A stretch of DNA of 64,000 nucleotides from Lepisosteus oculatus (taxonomy: Eukaryota; Chordata; Actinopteri; Semionotiformes; Lepisosteidae), in assembly GCF_040954835.1 (NCBI RefSeq), contig NC_090705.1:17248436-17312435 (forward strand). The letters run 5' to 3'. Numbering within the stretch: position 1 is the first letter of the stretch; the number at the start of each line of letters is the position of its first letter. Shown one piece after another: positions 39,701 through 48,296 of the stretch. The position numbers and the translations under genes were made by a program. The notes beneath the pieces were generated by a model. That model ran no database searches, had not been told where the DNA came from, and was given only the letters and a program-made list of their open reading frames with translations.

Positions 39701-42373
39701 AGACACTGATATGGTATTTTGTGTGGAGAGACAGTTTGAAGTAATTTGTTATTTAATGTTTCAGCCATTACGGATTTTTTCAACAACCCCTACAGCTCAG
39801 CTTGCTAACCCCTGGGGCTAAGAGTACCACAGTTTGAACACTGCTGCCTTAACACATAGAAAAGAGGTTCAAACAATTGAAATGTTGAGATTTTAGGCTT
39901 TTGGTATTAAGAAATGAAATTTTGTTGTGATGCAATATTCCATGTTCCAATTCAATTCATTCATTCAATTCCAAAAATATCATCAGAAAGATCACACACA
40001 GAAGGTAAGCCTGGACCATCAATTGGTAATATATATTTGAAATTAGAAAAAAAGTGTTTTAGCTGCACAGATTTAAGATTCTTGTCATAATAAAACAAGG
40101 TTCTATGATAGGGCCAAGTATGGCTCTGTTTCCTTTATCTTGATTGCCATGTAAGGAGACACTGTGTCACTTCTCATCCTTTCACTGTTTATAAGTAAAT
40201 TGCTTTACTTTTCAATAAGAAATACAAAAATATACGATTTGTCATTATTTTCACAAATTGCCGAAAATCAAAATAAAGCATTAAGTATATTTATCCTTGC
40301 TAATACAGTACTTTTTAAAATGTTAAAGCTAAATAGAACTTAGATCTCAGTTATTGCATACAGTAACATATCACACAGAATGCATGTAAAGTGCAGAATG
40401 CATGTAAAGTCACGTAATATGCAATGGCAGTCAATCTTATTTAGCAATCACTTCAGCAATTAGTGATATGTATTTCAGGTAGATTAAATTAATTTTTAGC
40501 AAACATGGCCAAATTTCTCAGTGAGTCTCAATTTATTTAGTGAAAGTACTGTACTAATGTGAAAGTTTATTGAAATAAACTATGCTGTTTTTTGTGTAAA
40601 TATCATAGAGTTTCTGAAGAGAGTATTGAACTATCTGAACTTAACTGACCGTCATTACCAACTTTAATAAAAAAACTGCATAAAAGACACATAAGCATAA
40701 TCTTTTCTTTCTTTTTTTTCCAGATGCCAAATGGAAAATCTTCAGAGGAGTCTGCTGGGTGGTCATTTTCTTCTCAAGATGAAGGTAATGTTCAGTCTGC
40801 TATCTGTAAAATAGAATTGTGATCCTACTTGATTGATACCAGAACCTTCTATGGCTGCTATGTGACTTCTTCTTGCTTGTATGTTGTAAATACATCTCCA
40901 GACATTTCTCACAATCTTTGGATTCTCACTCTCATTTTTTTTGTATCACTACTGTTGTTTCTTGAAAGACAACACAAGGAGTTCTTGTTGGTTTATCACC
41001 CCTTTGTTTCTGTGTCTTAGCCATTATAAAATGCAAAAAAACAGTTGAAAATCTACAGCTGTATAATTCACTTATTGTTCCAAAAATAATGCAGTGTGTT
41101 GAACTTAAGAGCTTATGGTTTATGTTCTTTTAATACAAAAGGATGGTGGGGGCCAGGAACAATCTGGTCAGTAATAACGTTGAAGCTGATACTTTCTTTA
41201 AGAAACAGCTGGATAAGTTCCCTGGATCAGTGAGCTACGAGTAAACAAATGGGCTGGACAATCTGAATACCTCCCTCTCATTAGGAACTTTCTTATGTTC
41301 ATCTTCATAACATACCTCTCAAAGTATCAAAAGAGTTAAACACATCAGTTTTCCTGATGTTGTCTTTGCACTATACTGTATTTTGCTTCTTCAGAATTTC
41401 AATTCTCTAATGCAGGAGGCACCCATGAAAATGGTGGAGCAATTAGTTTCCTAGCATCTGGAGTTGTGTCATCTGTGAATGAAGGACATTTGTCTAGTGG
41501 TAACTGCTGTGTTTGACTTTTCACATTAACGTTTTTCGTATGACAGATTCATGCTAATTTGCCTGTTGCCTGCTGGGATAGGCTCCAGCTCCCTAGCATC
41601 TCTGAACTAGGTAAAGTGGTTAGAAAATGATAGGATGGATGATTTATGCTAGACAAGAGCTGCAGGCACACCAGCTTCAGCCCACGCCTCCAAGTTGATG
41701 TCTGAATCTTGAAATCCACTTATTGTAGTGCATTCTAAACTTACACATTTAAAAACATATTTTCAGATGGATTGAGGATTGAAATATTAGCTATGACAAG
41801 ATACTGTATCGTCAAATGAGATCTGTAGTTCCAACTACTGCCACAAGTGGGAGCCGCAGCCTCCTTCAAATTTAATGTACAGTAGTTGTTCTTCAGAAAA
41901 CTGCACGTGCGGAATTAGGAAATGATAGACTTTGAGACACGGGGTCTCCCTCATTGTTTAGAAAGGAAATAAAAATAATTAGGCACCCCAGGCCAAAATT
42001 AAACCAAGAACCAAAGCTCTGTGTGGCAACAGCACAAATGGCAATCCTATCCTGCCTCCTAAAGTGACATATTAGAAGTAATATGTTACAGAAACAGTGC
42101 AACTATTGTGTCCTTTCTGGTGAAGGTTTCGATTCCCTTTCCCCAGGAATTGAAAACCCAGCTTTCATGCCAGATGAAGAGCTTCCTGCTCCTCTGAGGA
42201 CTCCACCCTGGTTGGCCAACGAAGACACTGTCGTGCCCTCACAGAGTGCACGTGTGCATCTTCCCTGGACTCCAAATACCTTCAACCGGCTCGCCCCACT
42301 GAGGCTCAGCACCAGATCCACAGATTCATTTTTACTTGCAGGTGTTCCAGCTGCTGATGAGAATCCTCAATAA
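18489..42373 (+). CDS. slc9a3: Sodium/hydrogen exchanger 3 (NHE3), copy B
   Basis: Electroneutral Na+/H+ antiporter of the SLC9A family, expected at the apical plasma membrane. The CDS joins 16 exons: 18489-18783, 25408-25710, 26752-26915, 28041-28119, 29056-29233, 29726-29946, 30699-30901, 31875-31964, 32043-32113, 32845-32974, 34520-34656, 35225-35354, 38395-38568, 40724-40784, 41395-41499, 42147-42373. These total 2568 nt (855 residues), all in frame with GT/AG sites; mammalian NHE3 is about 830. Residues 1-25 look like a signal peptide; the exchanger domain runs to about 500 with [18 protein letters not shown] (D221), [12 protein letters not shown] (D250) and YGGLRGG (R444); a cytoplasmic tail follows. 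The tail features [23 protein letters not shown] and the C-terminal [10 protein letters not shown]...[10 protein letters not shown] block identify NHE3 rather than NHE1, 2 or 5. Odd points: P-Q instead of P-P at 149-150, and RQGS instead of the mammalian RRGS PKA site. The start is the first ATG before the signal peptide; an upstream in-frame TTG is ignored. Confidence 0.93.
20635..20932 (+). mobile_element. SINE-like repeat copy 3 (gene B intron 1)
   Basis: Same tRNA-headed family: ACAGTGGCACAGTGGTTAGC head, GGGTTTCCTCCCACAGTC middle, GATAAAGCTGTTAGAGAATG tail. Confidence 0.85.
23346..23367. repeat. Short hairpin in gene B intron 1
   Basis: TATAGTCTC, a 5-nt loop (ACCAC), then GAGACTATA: a 9-bp perfect stem. 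Confidence 0.5.
23570..23905 (-). mobile_element. SINE-like repeat copy 4 (gene B intron 1)
   Basis: Minus-oriented copy: ACTATGGGAGGAAATCAGAG, ACCTGGAGGAAAGCCACG and AACTCCATGCAGATAAC. The tail side at 23570-23650 is decayed. Confidence 0.75.
25408..25710 (+). CDS. slc9a3: Gene B exon 2
   Basis: 303 bp. Encodes [46 protein letters not shown] and [20 protein letters not shown]. This is the helix bearing the conserved PP pair in mammals, here P149-Q150. Acceptor CCCTTTCAG, donor G|GTAAGT. Confidence 0.93.
26752..26915 (+). CDS. slc9a3: Gene B exon 3
   Basis: Encodes [29 protein letters not shown] and [13 protein letters not shown], the two acidic motifs at the heart of cation exchange. Donor GTG|GTAAGA, phase 0. 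Confidence 0.93.
27505..27700 (+). repeat. DNA-transposon-type repeat in gene B intron 3
   Basis: CAGTGCCTTGCAAAAGTACT followed by CAACCCC is the familiar end of a common fish non-autonomous DNA transposon. The far end (GATTACTTTTGCAAAAATTG, about 27661) is a plausible complementary terminus. Decayed, no coding sequence. Confidence 0.5.
28041..28119 (+). CDS. slc9a3: Gene B exon 4
   Basis: 79 bp, [20 protein letters not shown] then EIVKGV. Acceptor ATTCTTCAG, donor G|GTGAGA. Confidence 0.93.
29056..29233 (+). CDS. slc9a3: Gene B exon 5
   Basis: 178 bp, [52 protein letters not shown]. Donor GC|GTAAGT, phase 2. Confidence 0.93.
29726..29946 (+). CDS. slc9a3: Gene B exon 6
   Basis: 221 bp, [60 protein letters not shown]. 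Donor G|GTAAGA, phase 1. Confidence 0.93.
30165..30600 (+). mobile_element. Penelope-like element fragment (gene B intron 6)
   Basis: The frame includes [20 protein letters not shown], the GIY-YIG endonuclease start of Penelope-like elements (compare [20 protein letters not shown] at 49.3 kb). The 3' part 'cttcttttcagcctggaatt' corresponds to the usual 'ttttcagcatggaataaacc' end. Only the C-terminal domain and 3' end remain. Confidence 0.75.
30699..30901 (+). CDS. slc9a3: Gene B exon 7
   Basis: 203 bp, [58 protein letters not shown]. Donor CAG|GTGAAT, phase 0. Ends the membrane domain. Confidence 0.93.
31875..31964 (+). CDS. slc9a3: Gene B exon 8
   Basis: 90 bp, [15 protein letters not shown] then [14 protein letters not shown]. 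Junction between membrane domain and cytoplasmic tail. Confidence 0.93.
32043..32113 (+). CDS. slc9a3: Gene B exon 9
   Basis: 71 bp, [20 protein letters not shown] then MRDK. Preceded by a very short intron (78 bp). Confidence 0.92.
32845..32974 (+). CDS. slc9a3: Gene B exon 10
   Basis: 130 bp, [20 protein letters not shown], then [20 protein letters not shown]. Donor GAG|GTAAGA. Confidence 0.92.
33676..33985. repeat. MITE-like repeat with imperfect inverted ends (gene B intron 10)
   Basis: Starts near GAGCAGGAGCTCTCACTCCT and ends CCAGGACCAGGATTGGGAAC; the two ends are roughly complementary. Matches a common fish non-autonomous repeat type by pattern only. Confidence 0.4.
34520..34656 (+). 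CDS. slc9a3: Gene B exon 11
   Basis: 137 bp, [20 protein letters not shown], then [17 protein letters not shown]. Contains S584 (RQGS), equivalent to the mammalian PKA-site serine in RRGS. Donor CT|GTGAGT. Confidence 0.92.
35225..35354 (+). CDS. slc9a3: Gene B exon 12
   Basis: 130 bp, [20 protein letters not shown], then [18 protein letters not shown]. Donor CAG|GTAAGC. Confidence 0.92.
36042..36238 (-). mobile_element. SINE-like repeat copy 5, truncated (gene B intron 12)
   Basis: Tail part in minus orientation (AATCCATCCATCTATTCTCT, GGACAGGATGCCAGTACATT). It stops where a 5S SINE begins. Confidence 0.75.
36239..36640 (+). mobile_element. 5S-rRNA-derived SINE (gene B intron 12)
   Basis: Head: GAAGCTAAGCAGGTGTGAGC and CAGTACCTGGATGGGAGACC, the 5S rRNA internal promoter region. 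Body: CGGTCCATGTGGGTCCTAAT, CACCGTCTTTCGGATGAGAT, GGTCATTAAAAATCTCAGGG. Same family as 48400-48840. Confidence 0.85.
37550..37640 (-). repeat. 5S-SINE tail fragment
   Basis: Minus orientation of the family's end: CCACTTATATAGGGCTGTAC, ACTCCCCTCCACCACCACCA, CATCCACCTGGATG. Confidence 0.6.
37900..38115. repeat. Dispersed repeat, family shared with 47.5 and 50.4 kb
   Basis: GGGGAGCTGCACTGGTGGAG and the text after it resemble GGGAGGAAGCTACACTGGTG at 47550. Class unknown. Confidence 0.35.
38395..38568 (+). CDS. slc9a3: Gene B exon 13
   Basis: 174 bp, [12 protein letters not shown] then [46 protein letters not shown]. Carries S703 (FKSAK), equivalent to the second mammalian PKA serine. The last 138 bp are about 95% identical to gene C exon 13. 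Donor AAG|GTGAGA. Confidence 0.92.
39973..40113 (+). pseudogene. Partial duplicate of exon 13 end inside gene B intron 13
   Basis: 'tatcatcagaaagatcacac' followed by ACAGAAGGTAAGCC mirrors the end and donor of exon 13 (CATCAAAGGAAGGATCAC then ATGCAGAAGGTGAG). The resemblance continues into intron sequence (TTTGAAATTAG, CAAGGTTCTA against CTTTGAAATTAGG, TAACGTTCTA). It has a donor but no acceptor-side exon, so it is a relic unlikely to be spliced in. Confidence 0.6.
40724..40784 (+). CDS. slc9a3: Gene B exon 14
   Basis: 61 bp, [20 protein letters not shown]. Polypyrimidine-rich acceptor, donor G|GTAATG. Six bp longer than its gene C counterpart. Confidence 0.85.
41130..41310 (+). repeat. LINE 3' coding-end fragment (gene B intron 14)
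   Basis: Reads roughly [23 protein letters not shown], a LINE ORF2 C-terminal pattern, and ends TTAGGAACTTTCTTATGTTC. Opposite-strand relative of the repeat at 13520-13870. Confidence 0.5.
41395..41499 (+). CDS. slc9a3: Gene B exon 15
   Basis: 105 bp, [20 protein letters not shown] then [16 protein letters not shown]. Matches the mammalian GGIEFLASVT region. Donor G|GTAACT. Confidence 0.88.
41540..41640 (+). mobile_element. SINE-like repeat copy 6, tail only (gene B intron 15)
   Basis: CTGGGATAGGCTCCAGCTCC then AAAGTGGTTAGAAAATGATA and GGATGGATG. Confidence 0.7.
42147..42373 (+). CDS. slc9a3: Gene B exon 16 (terminal coding)
   Basis: 227 bp with TAA at 42371-42373. Encodes [62 protein letters not shown] and ends DENPQ. 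Acceptor TTTCCCCAG. Confidence 0.93.
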
Positions 42374-42805
42374 TTCCAACTTGATGTAGAATCAAAAGTA
42401 CAAATGTCATGTTGTCTACCACCAGGAAAACATGAGTTGGTTCTTCCTTATCAAGCCGTGTGGTAAAAACATCTTCCTCCTAATCTGTGAAACTGACTTT
42501 ATATTTTTATGTTTTATTCTTTAACATCATTTGCATTTAAGATTTTTTTATTTTCTAGATCTCTAGATAGCAAAGTACATTGTATTATTTTGGTTTTTAT
42601 AGGTCTTTGTTTGCATTACATGCTGAATTACTTTGCCTTATCAATAATCTTCCTTCACTATGATGTGCAATAATCTCTAAGATATTAAAGAAATATTTTT
42701 AAAAATTTAGATGAACAAATCCCTGAAAGGGAATTTCATTACAAAACTATTATTTTTATGAAAAAGAGCTAAACTGTTGTAGGAAATTAATATTTATATG
42801 TTCAA

Positions 42806-42811
42806 AATAAA
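42806..42811 (+). terminator. Candidate poly(A) signal of gene B
   Basis: AATAAA 433 bases after the stop codon, followed by T/GT-rich sequence. It would give a 3' UTR of about 0.45 kb. Earlier AT-rich words lack the full hexamer. Confidence 0.5.
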
Positions 42812-42829
42812 ACATTTTGTACAGACAAA

Positions 42830-45335
42830 ATGGGTAGGTTTATATATTTCTTATATACTGTATTAGTTTATCTACCATAGTCTGTGATCCCAAAAGGGTT
42901 CCATATTAACTGTAAATCTTGAAAGAGGATAGGCTTAAATGGAAGAAAATTCAAAAGCAATTTGAGCACTAATTATTTGCATGATAATTAGGAAATAATG
43001 TTTATTAATCTGTAGAGTATAACAAAAACTGACACAGAAACAACTACAATCCCAAATCTGGCAGCGTGCCACAGTAGTTTTTTTTGGCATTTTAAGTGGA
43101 CTGTCATGTACTTTCAGCCTTCCTCCAGGTTCATAATTCCCATGTGTCAGTCCCGTCTTGAGGAACACAGTACGGACTTTCTTTTGCAGGTCCTTCCTTA
43201 ACTGTACTCATAAATGTTTATCACAATGCACTGGAATATTAATCTCAATTAACTCTGTCGTCCATTTCTTCATCTTCACCAATGTATTCTACGTTTCCTG
43301 CTGATCCTGTTTGGCCAGGGACTCCTCTCAGTAACAAACACCAGGATCCCTGATGCATCAGCAGCCAAGTTTGCCTTTCTCTCACATTTCTCTAAGAGCA
43401 CCTTCAGTCTGCTGAGTATAAGGTCAAGGGAGCACTCAGGATTCTGCCTCTGCCATTTCTCACCTGGGATGTGGATAGAAGGTATACTGCTACATGCCAG
43501 GTACCGCCCCAGTCCTCCAGTGCTAATACCTTAAATCATCCCTGTACCTTAGCAGCTTGGAACATCTTCTTCAGTCCTGGGGAACTGCCACACAGTGCAC
43601 CTGTCCAGAACTGGAAAAGCCCCCCATTCCATCTTCCCTTCCTCTCCCTTTTTTTGCTTCGTCATTCAGACTAGCTGTGGTTCATTCTGCAGGTTTTCCT
43701 AATTTGCAAGTGCATATCCTTACATACTATTCAATTTTAATGCTGTGTAGTTACACAGTTACTACTATAATAATATAATACTATTGTATTTCATGAAATA
43801 AAAATGAAGATTAAAATGATCTTGACTATTTAATATTTGCAGTATATTTATGGCATTACTAAACATTTTATAAATTACATTTTTCTCTCTCTTAAATATT
43901 TACTCTCCTAGCTCACACAAAAACTCTGAACAACTAATCAATTGAATTTTGTGACAAGAATTTAAAAGTACAAATGTTGTATTGTTATTTCTACCTGGTG
44001 TGAGGAGTCTGAAAATGCTGATCAGTATAAATGGTGAATGTCCTGTCGTGAAGTGTTCAGTGAGAGGGTACCGTAAAATATGTCACTCAGATTATGTACT
44101 ATATACTGATTCATATCAAAACAACACCATTAGCTGAAAAGAGGTCAGGAATTTCTAGGAACAAACCCAAGTTTAGTTGAGATATGCATTAGCAAGAACT
44201 CTTAAAGTCTGCCTTTTTGAGAATGAACAGAAAAAATGTTGTTTAGGATCTCTGGTAATTTATAAAACTGAAGAAAACTGATTCTCTTGAATTCTATACC
44301 TGTGAGCAAATGAATAAATTAAGTGTGTTATAGCACATGAAGTTGTCTTGTTTTTGTTCTTGAGTGAAGTAAGATATTATTGGCAATATCTGACCAAAAC
44401 TTCTAGTACTGACCTTGTTTAAATAACCACAGCATAGCCATGTTTGTACAACTCCAAAGCCAGCAGTCATTTGCCTTAAACTGTTCAGGATTTAACCCAC
44501 TTGCTAGCCATTTAAGTTTTTAAGAACTGGGCCATGCATTGAGATAATGCATGTATTCTAATCTGAGATCTAATCAATGTAAAAAGACTAGTTTACAGTC
44601 AAAGTAATCTCCCAGTATTGCACAATACAAGTAGTAGAAGAGTATTGACAGAAGTCTCCAGGTCTTGAACAGTGATGACATGCCATGGGGCCAGTAAGGA
44701 CAGTATTGGAGCAGTTCAGAAGGTGACCATTATTCAGTCATGATTGCGTGAATTCAAAATGACAATTTGTATTCAGTTCAACCCAAAGAGCTTTTAAGGC
44801 TTGTTTACTGTCATTTAAACTGCTGTTATTTGGTGATTATTGTGTCTTATAAATGGAGGACAGCACAGGTGTACAAAACAAAAAAAAACATAAAATGAAA
44901 GGAATATTCTCTGCAGAAAAGATGGAAATTATGACAGAATTGTCTTTTGCAGTGCTGCTTAGATTTATACGTCTGTTCATTTATTCATTGCTCAACCAAA
45001 AAATAAATATATGTCAAATCACTTCTCAACGTTTACTTGAACAATTTGATTTCCTGCTTTAACAGATTTTTTAGGTGGAGGGGAGGCTGAATAAAAATAA
45101 CCTGTTCACAAAATGTGTTACAATCCTTAACTTTTCGGTCATTTTCTATCACAGAGAAACGAAAGTGTTAAAAAAACAAAATGGCACCATCTACTGCTGG
45201 CTTCATAATCGGTATTGGTTAGATGATGAGAGTCATTTTTGAAATCCTTCTGGGATAATATCATGAAGAATAACAGAGTCATTTGTTTTCCATTCTATAT
45301 CGATTGCTTGAATTAATTCTTGTCTTAGTGACTTA
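42830..45335. other. Spacer between the two gene 3' ends
   Basis: No exon recognised. The pyrimidine-rich stretch at about 43470-43680 yields open frames on chance only. Confidence 0.5.
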
Positions 45336-45339
45336 CTAT

Positions 45340-45495
45340 TAGGGCAGGCATAGTCTCACAGTGACTAGCATTGCTTTTTCACAGATCTGGGACCCTGCAG
45401 TAGGTCCTATTTCTGGGGTGCTCTCTGTTTGGGGTTGGAACTCCCCTGTGACTCTGCATTGGATAAAGCGGTCAGAAAATGAATGGATCAATGAT
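45340..45495 (+). mobile_element. SINE-like repeat copy 7, internally deleted
   Basis: AGGCATAGTCTCACAGTGAC head, TATTTCTGGGGTGCTCTCTG middle and GATAAAGCGGTCAGAAAATG tail. Confidence 0.65.
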
Positions 45496-45516
45496 TTAAA
45501 AATACTGTGAACATAG

Positions 45517-45800
45517 TATCTCAGAATCTCAGAATTCCGACTTAGTAAGTCAGAATTCCGACTTAGTATCTCAGAATTGTGACTTAGCAACTCAGAATTG
45601 CGACTTAGTATCTCAGAATTGCGACTTAACAACTCAGAATTCCGACTTAGTATCCCAGAATTGCGACTTAGCAACTCAGAATTCCGACTTAGTATCTTAG
45701 AATTGCGACTTAGCAACTCAGAATTCCGACTTAGTATCCCAGAATTGCGACTTAGCAACTCAGAATTCCGACTTAGTAACTCAGAATTCCGACTTTATAT
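45517..45800. repeat. 21-bp tandem repeat array, left arm
   Basis: About 13 units of a 21-bp motif alternating AGAATTCCGACTTAG and AGAATTGCGACTTAG. Because 21 is a multiple of three, frames stay open on both strands as heptads (LSRNSEL, RLSISEL). Confidence 0.9.
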
Positions 45801-46489
45801 CTCAAATTTGTGACTTCGAAATAGCCATATTTCATTGTCTGTCCTTTTGTTATTGTAACGGATTCGGGTTCTAGGGCTTGTGCCCTCGCCGCTCCCACCC
45901 TAGTTCGTGCCTCGCTACACTGGCTCGAACCTTAGTCTTGCCAGCTGAGCTAAAGAAGACCTTCTTTTTTAAGTAAAAAAGGACATACAATGGAAATATG
46001 TAAAAAGTATGTTTCAGCTTTTATAATTGTGAATTCTTCTGGATGTGAAGTGCCTATTTCTGTATCTTATTTCATATTCGGTCTACGTAAATAAAAATTT
46101 TAAAAAGCCCACCGTGCACTATTCCATCTGGGAACTATGGAAGCCTCACTGGCGGAAATGGGATTCTATAAAAATTAGTGTAATTAATTTGATTTTTATC
46201 AGGGCACTGTACAGGACAAGTCTTCAGGCTTATAGATCCTATGATCCTGTACTATTCATGAAAATAGTGTAATGGAACGGCCGACATACAGGTTGTACGA
46301 TCTGGTTGCAGTACACCACTCTCCCCTGCGCATAACAGGGATGCTGGCCGCCGGGGTTAAAGAAAGTGAGCCAGTGCAGCGAGGCACGAACTAGGGTGGG
46401 AGCGGCGAGGGCACAAGCCCTAGAACCCCAATCCGTTACAATAACAAAAGGACAGACAATGAAATATGGCTATTTCGAAGTCACAAATG

Positions 46490-46795
46490 TGAGATATAAA
46501 GTCGGAATTCTGAGTTACTAAGTCGGAATTCTGAGTTGCTAAGTCACAATTCTGAGATACTAAGTCGGAATTCTGACTTACTTAGTCAGAATTCTGAGTT
46601 GCTAAGTCGCAATTCTGAGATACTAAGTCGCAATTCTGACTTACTAAGTCGCAATTCTGAGATACTAAGTCGGAATTCTGAGATACTAAGTTGCAATTCT
46701 GAGATGTTAAGTCGCAATTCTGAGTTACTAAGTCGGAATTCTGAGATACTAAGTCGGAATTCTGAATTACTAAGTCGGAATTCTGAGATACCATA
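46490..46795. repeat. 21-bp tandem repeat array, right arm
   Basis: Inverted counterpart of the left array, about 14 units of CTAAGTCGGAATTCTGAGATA type. A few units have mutated to TGACTTACTTAGTC, making local mini-inversions. Confidence 0.9.
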
Positions 46796-46838
46796 GCGCA
46801 TTTTTTTTTTACTCCCTGGCGGAAACGGGCTTCCATAG

Positions 46839-47490
46839 TACTGAAGTCTATTTTATAAATTAATATATACTGTGAGCATTCAGAAAAACATATACTGTAC
46901 ATCAATGTTTTAACATAAAATTGACACAGCAAGGGCCATAACCAAGCAATGATACATTAATGAAAAAAATCCCCTTTGTGGCATTTCAGTGTTTTTAACC
47001 CTGTTGAGGTCCACACAAAGAAGCTAAAACATTGAAAATGAACATACTGTACAAAATCAGCAATGGTCTGGTGTAGCCATAAGAACTTTATTACAACAAA
47101 ATAACAAAATATATAAAACACGAATATGTGCATCAATTATAATAGTTTACTAGTTGAACATTTCACAGGACAAGTCGTCTGACCTTGATAGATCTAAATA
47201 TTTCAAATATCAAGTCATTTAACCCTAAAATAGAGTCGTTTAGGAGAAGAAAAATCAGTCTCTAAAATCCCTTTAAGAGATGTTCTTAGATGCATATGTC
47301 TTATGAAAGCCCTTCATTTTAGCAGCTCTACATATTGCATCTGATATGTTGCTGATAATACAAGAAAAGCAAGATATATACAGTTTTAGGAGAAGAGGGC
47401 TGCATTCAGTATCTGAAAATGAAATATTTTCCTAACAAAACAAATATCATATAAAACTACATATACCACAATAAAATAATGTAAAATAAT
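46839..47490. other. Spacer, nothing recognised
   Basis: AT-rich. A minus-strand AATAAA at 47092-47087 could serve gene C as a distal poly(A) signal. Confidence 0.4.
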
Positions 47491-47705
47491 TGGCTCAGGT
47501 AATGATAGCTCTGGCAGAAGAACTGCTGTGACAACAGGAATGAACTGGGGAGGAAGCTACACTGGTGCAGAGGGGGTGGAATGAGGAGTGCTAGGAGGTA
47601 ATGGTTACCCAGCTAGTGTTTATACAGTACATACAGTAGGAGAGCGGAAGAATGAGATTTTAATTTGACCTCCTCCTGAACTTCTGTTTTAACAACTCCA
47701 TTAAT
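47491..47705. repeat. Dispersed repeat downstream of gene C
   Basis: AGAGCGGAAGAATGAGATTT and CTCCTCCTGAACTTCTGTTT match AGAGCAGAAGGGGAGATTTG and TTCTCCTGAACATCTGTTAT at 50584-50636. Class unknown. Confidence 0.55.
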
Positions 47706-47962
47706 AATATAAACGTTATGAAGCAGAATGCATAGTACATAAAATCTGGAGTATTTGTTGATTAAAAAAGTAAGTACTACCTGTGAAAATTGTCACATTA
47801 ACCTTTCATTAACCTTTCAATCAATTTAAGAGTTACCAAAATAAATTAAACTGTTTGTGTTTATTTCTCCCTTACCAAATACTGTGATAAATGGTAAATT
47901 ACATAAAGGTTATATTAACACAGCTTGAAAAATCAAAAATAAATATCAGTGGTCCCTGTACA

Positions 47963-47968
47963 TTTATT
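47963..47968 (-). terminator. Candidate poly(A) signal of gene C (proximal)
   Basis: Minus-strand AATAAA only 75 bases past the stop codon. Further candidates at 47865-47860 and 47092-47087 would give longer 3' UTRs; the choice is unresolved. Confidence 0.3.
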
Positions 47969-48042
47969 TCTATGACATTGATATAGTGATACTCAGATTT
48001 AGTTTTCTGTGATTTGAAAAGGAGCAGAAAGATTTGCAATAG

Positions 48043-48296
48043 TTAATGTTTTTTCCCATTGGGCAGGAACGAATGAGGATGCTCACTGTTAGTGGGAGCA
48101 TCCGCCATCTGGAAGGAGTCTGTGGATCTTGCACTGAGCCTCAGGGGGGTGAGGCGACTGAAGGTATTGGGAGACCAGGGAAGGTGAAGACGTGCACTCT
48201 GTGAGGGCACCACGGTGTCTTCTCTGGGCACCCAGGGTGGAGGCCTCAGGGAAGTAAGCTGATCTTCATCAGGAATGAACGCTGGGTTTTCAATTC
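48043..48296 (-). CDS. slc9a3: Gene C exon 16 (terminal coding)
   Basis: [68 protein letters not shown] and a C-terminus SFLPNGKKH. Stop at 48045-48043. No C-terminal PDZ ligand like the mammalian STHM. Confidence 0.93.

Larger units (their letters stand above)
45510..46838. mobile_element. Foldback-like element with minisatellite arms, copy 2
   Basis: Two long inverted arms surround a central module. The left arm (45510-45945) holds about a dozen 21-bp units (TCAGAATTCCGACTTAGTATC and TCAGAATTGCGACTTAGCAAC alternating), then TCATTGTCTGTCCTTTTGTT and CGGATTCGGGTTCTAGGGC. The right arm (46366-46838) is its reverse complement and ends in the full terminus CTCCCTGGCGGAAACGGGCT, TCCATAG. The centre (45946-46365) includes TCTATAAAAATTAGTGTAAT and CGCATAACAGGGATGCTGGC. 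The layout resembles Drosophila foldback elements. No transposase is visible, so movement would need a source in trans. The left terminus is truncated next to SINE-like copy 7. Confidence 0.75.

Noticed and set aside
43471..43778. Proline-rich frames in the intergenic spacer
   Set aside because: Pyrimidine-rich sequence gives open frames by chance; no homology recognised.
45517..46795. CRISPR-like array of short repeats
   Set aside because: Units are directly tandem with no unique spacers, and the DNA is vertebrate.
45339..46932. Long heptad-repeat open frames (LSRNSEL type) as repeat proteins
   Set aside because: They arise from the 21-bp period of the foldback arms, are open on both strands, and lack start context or any family resemblance.
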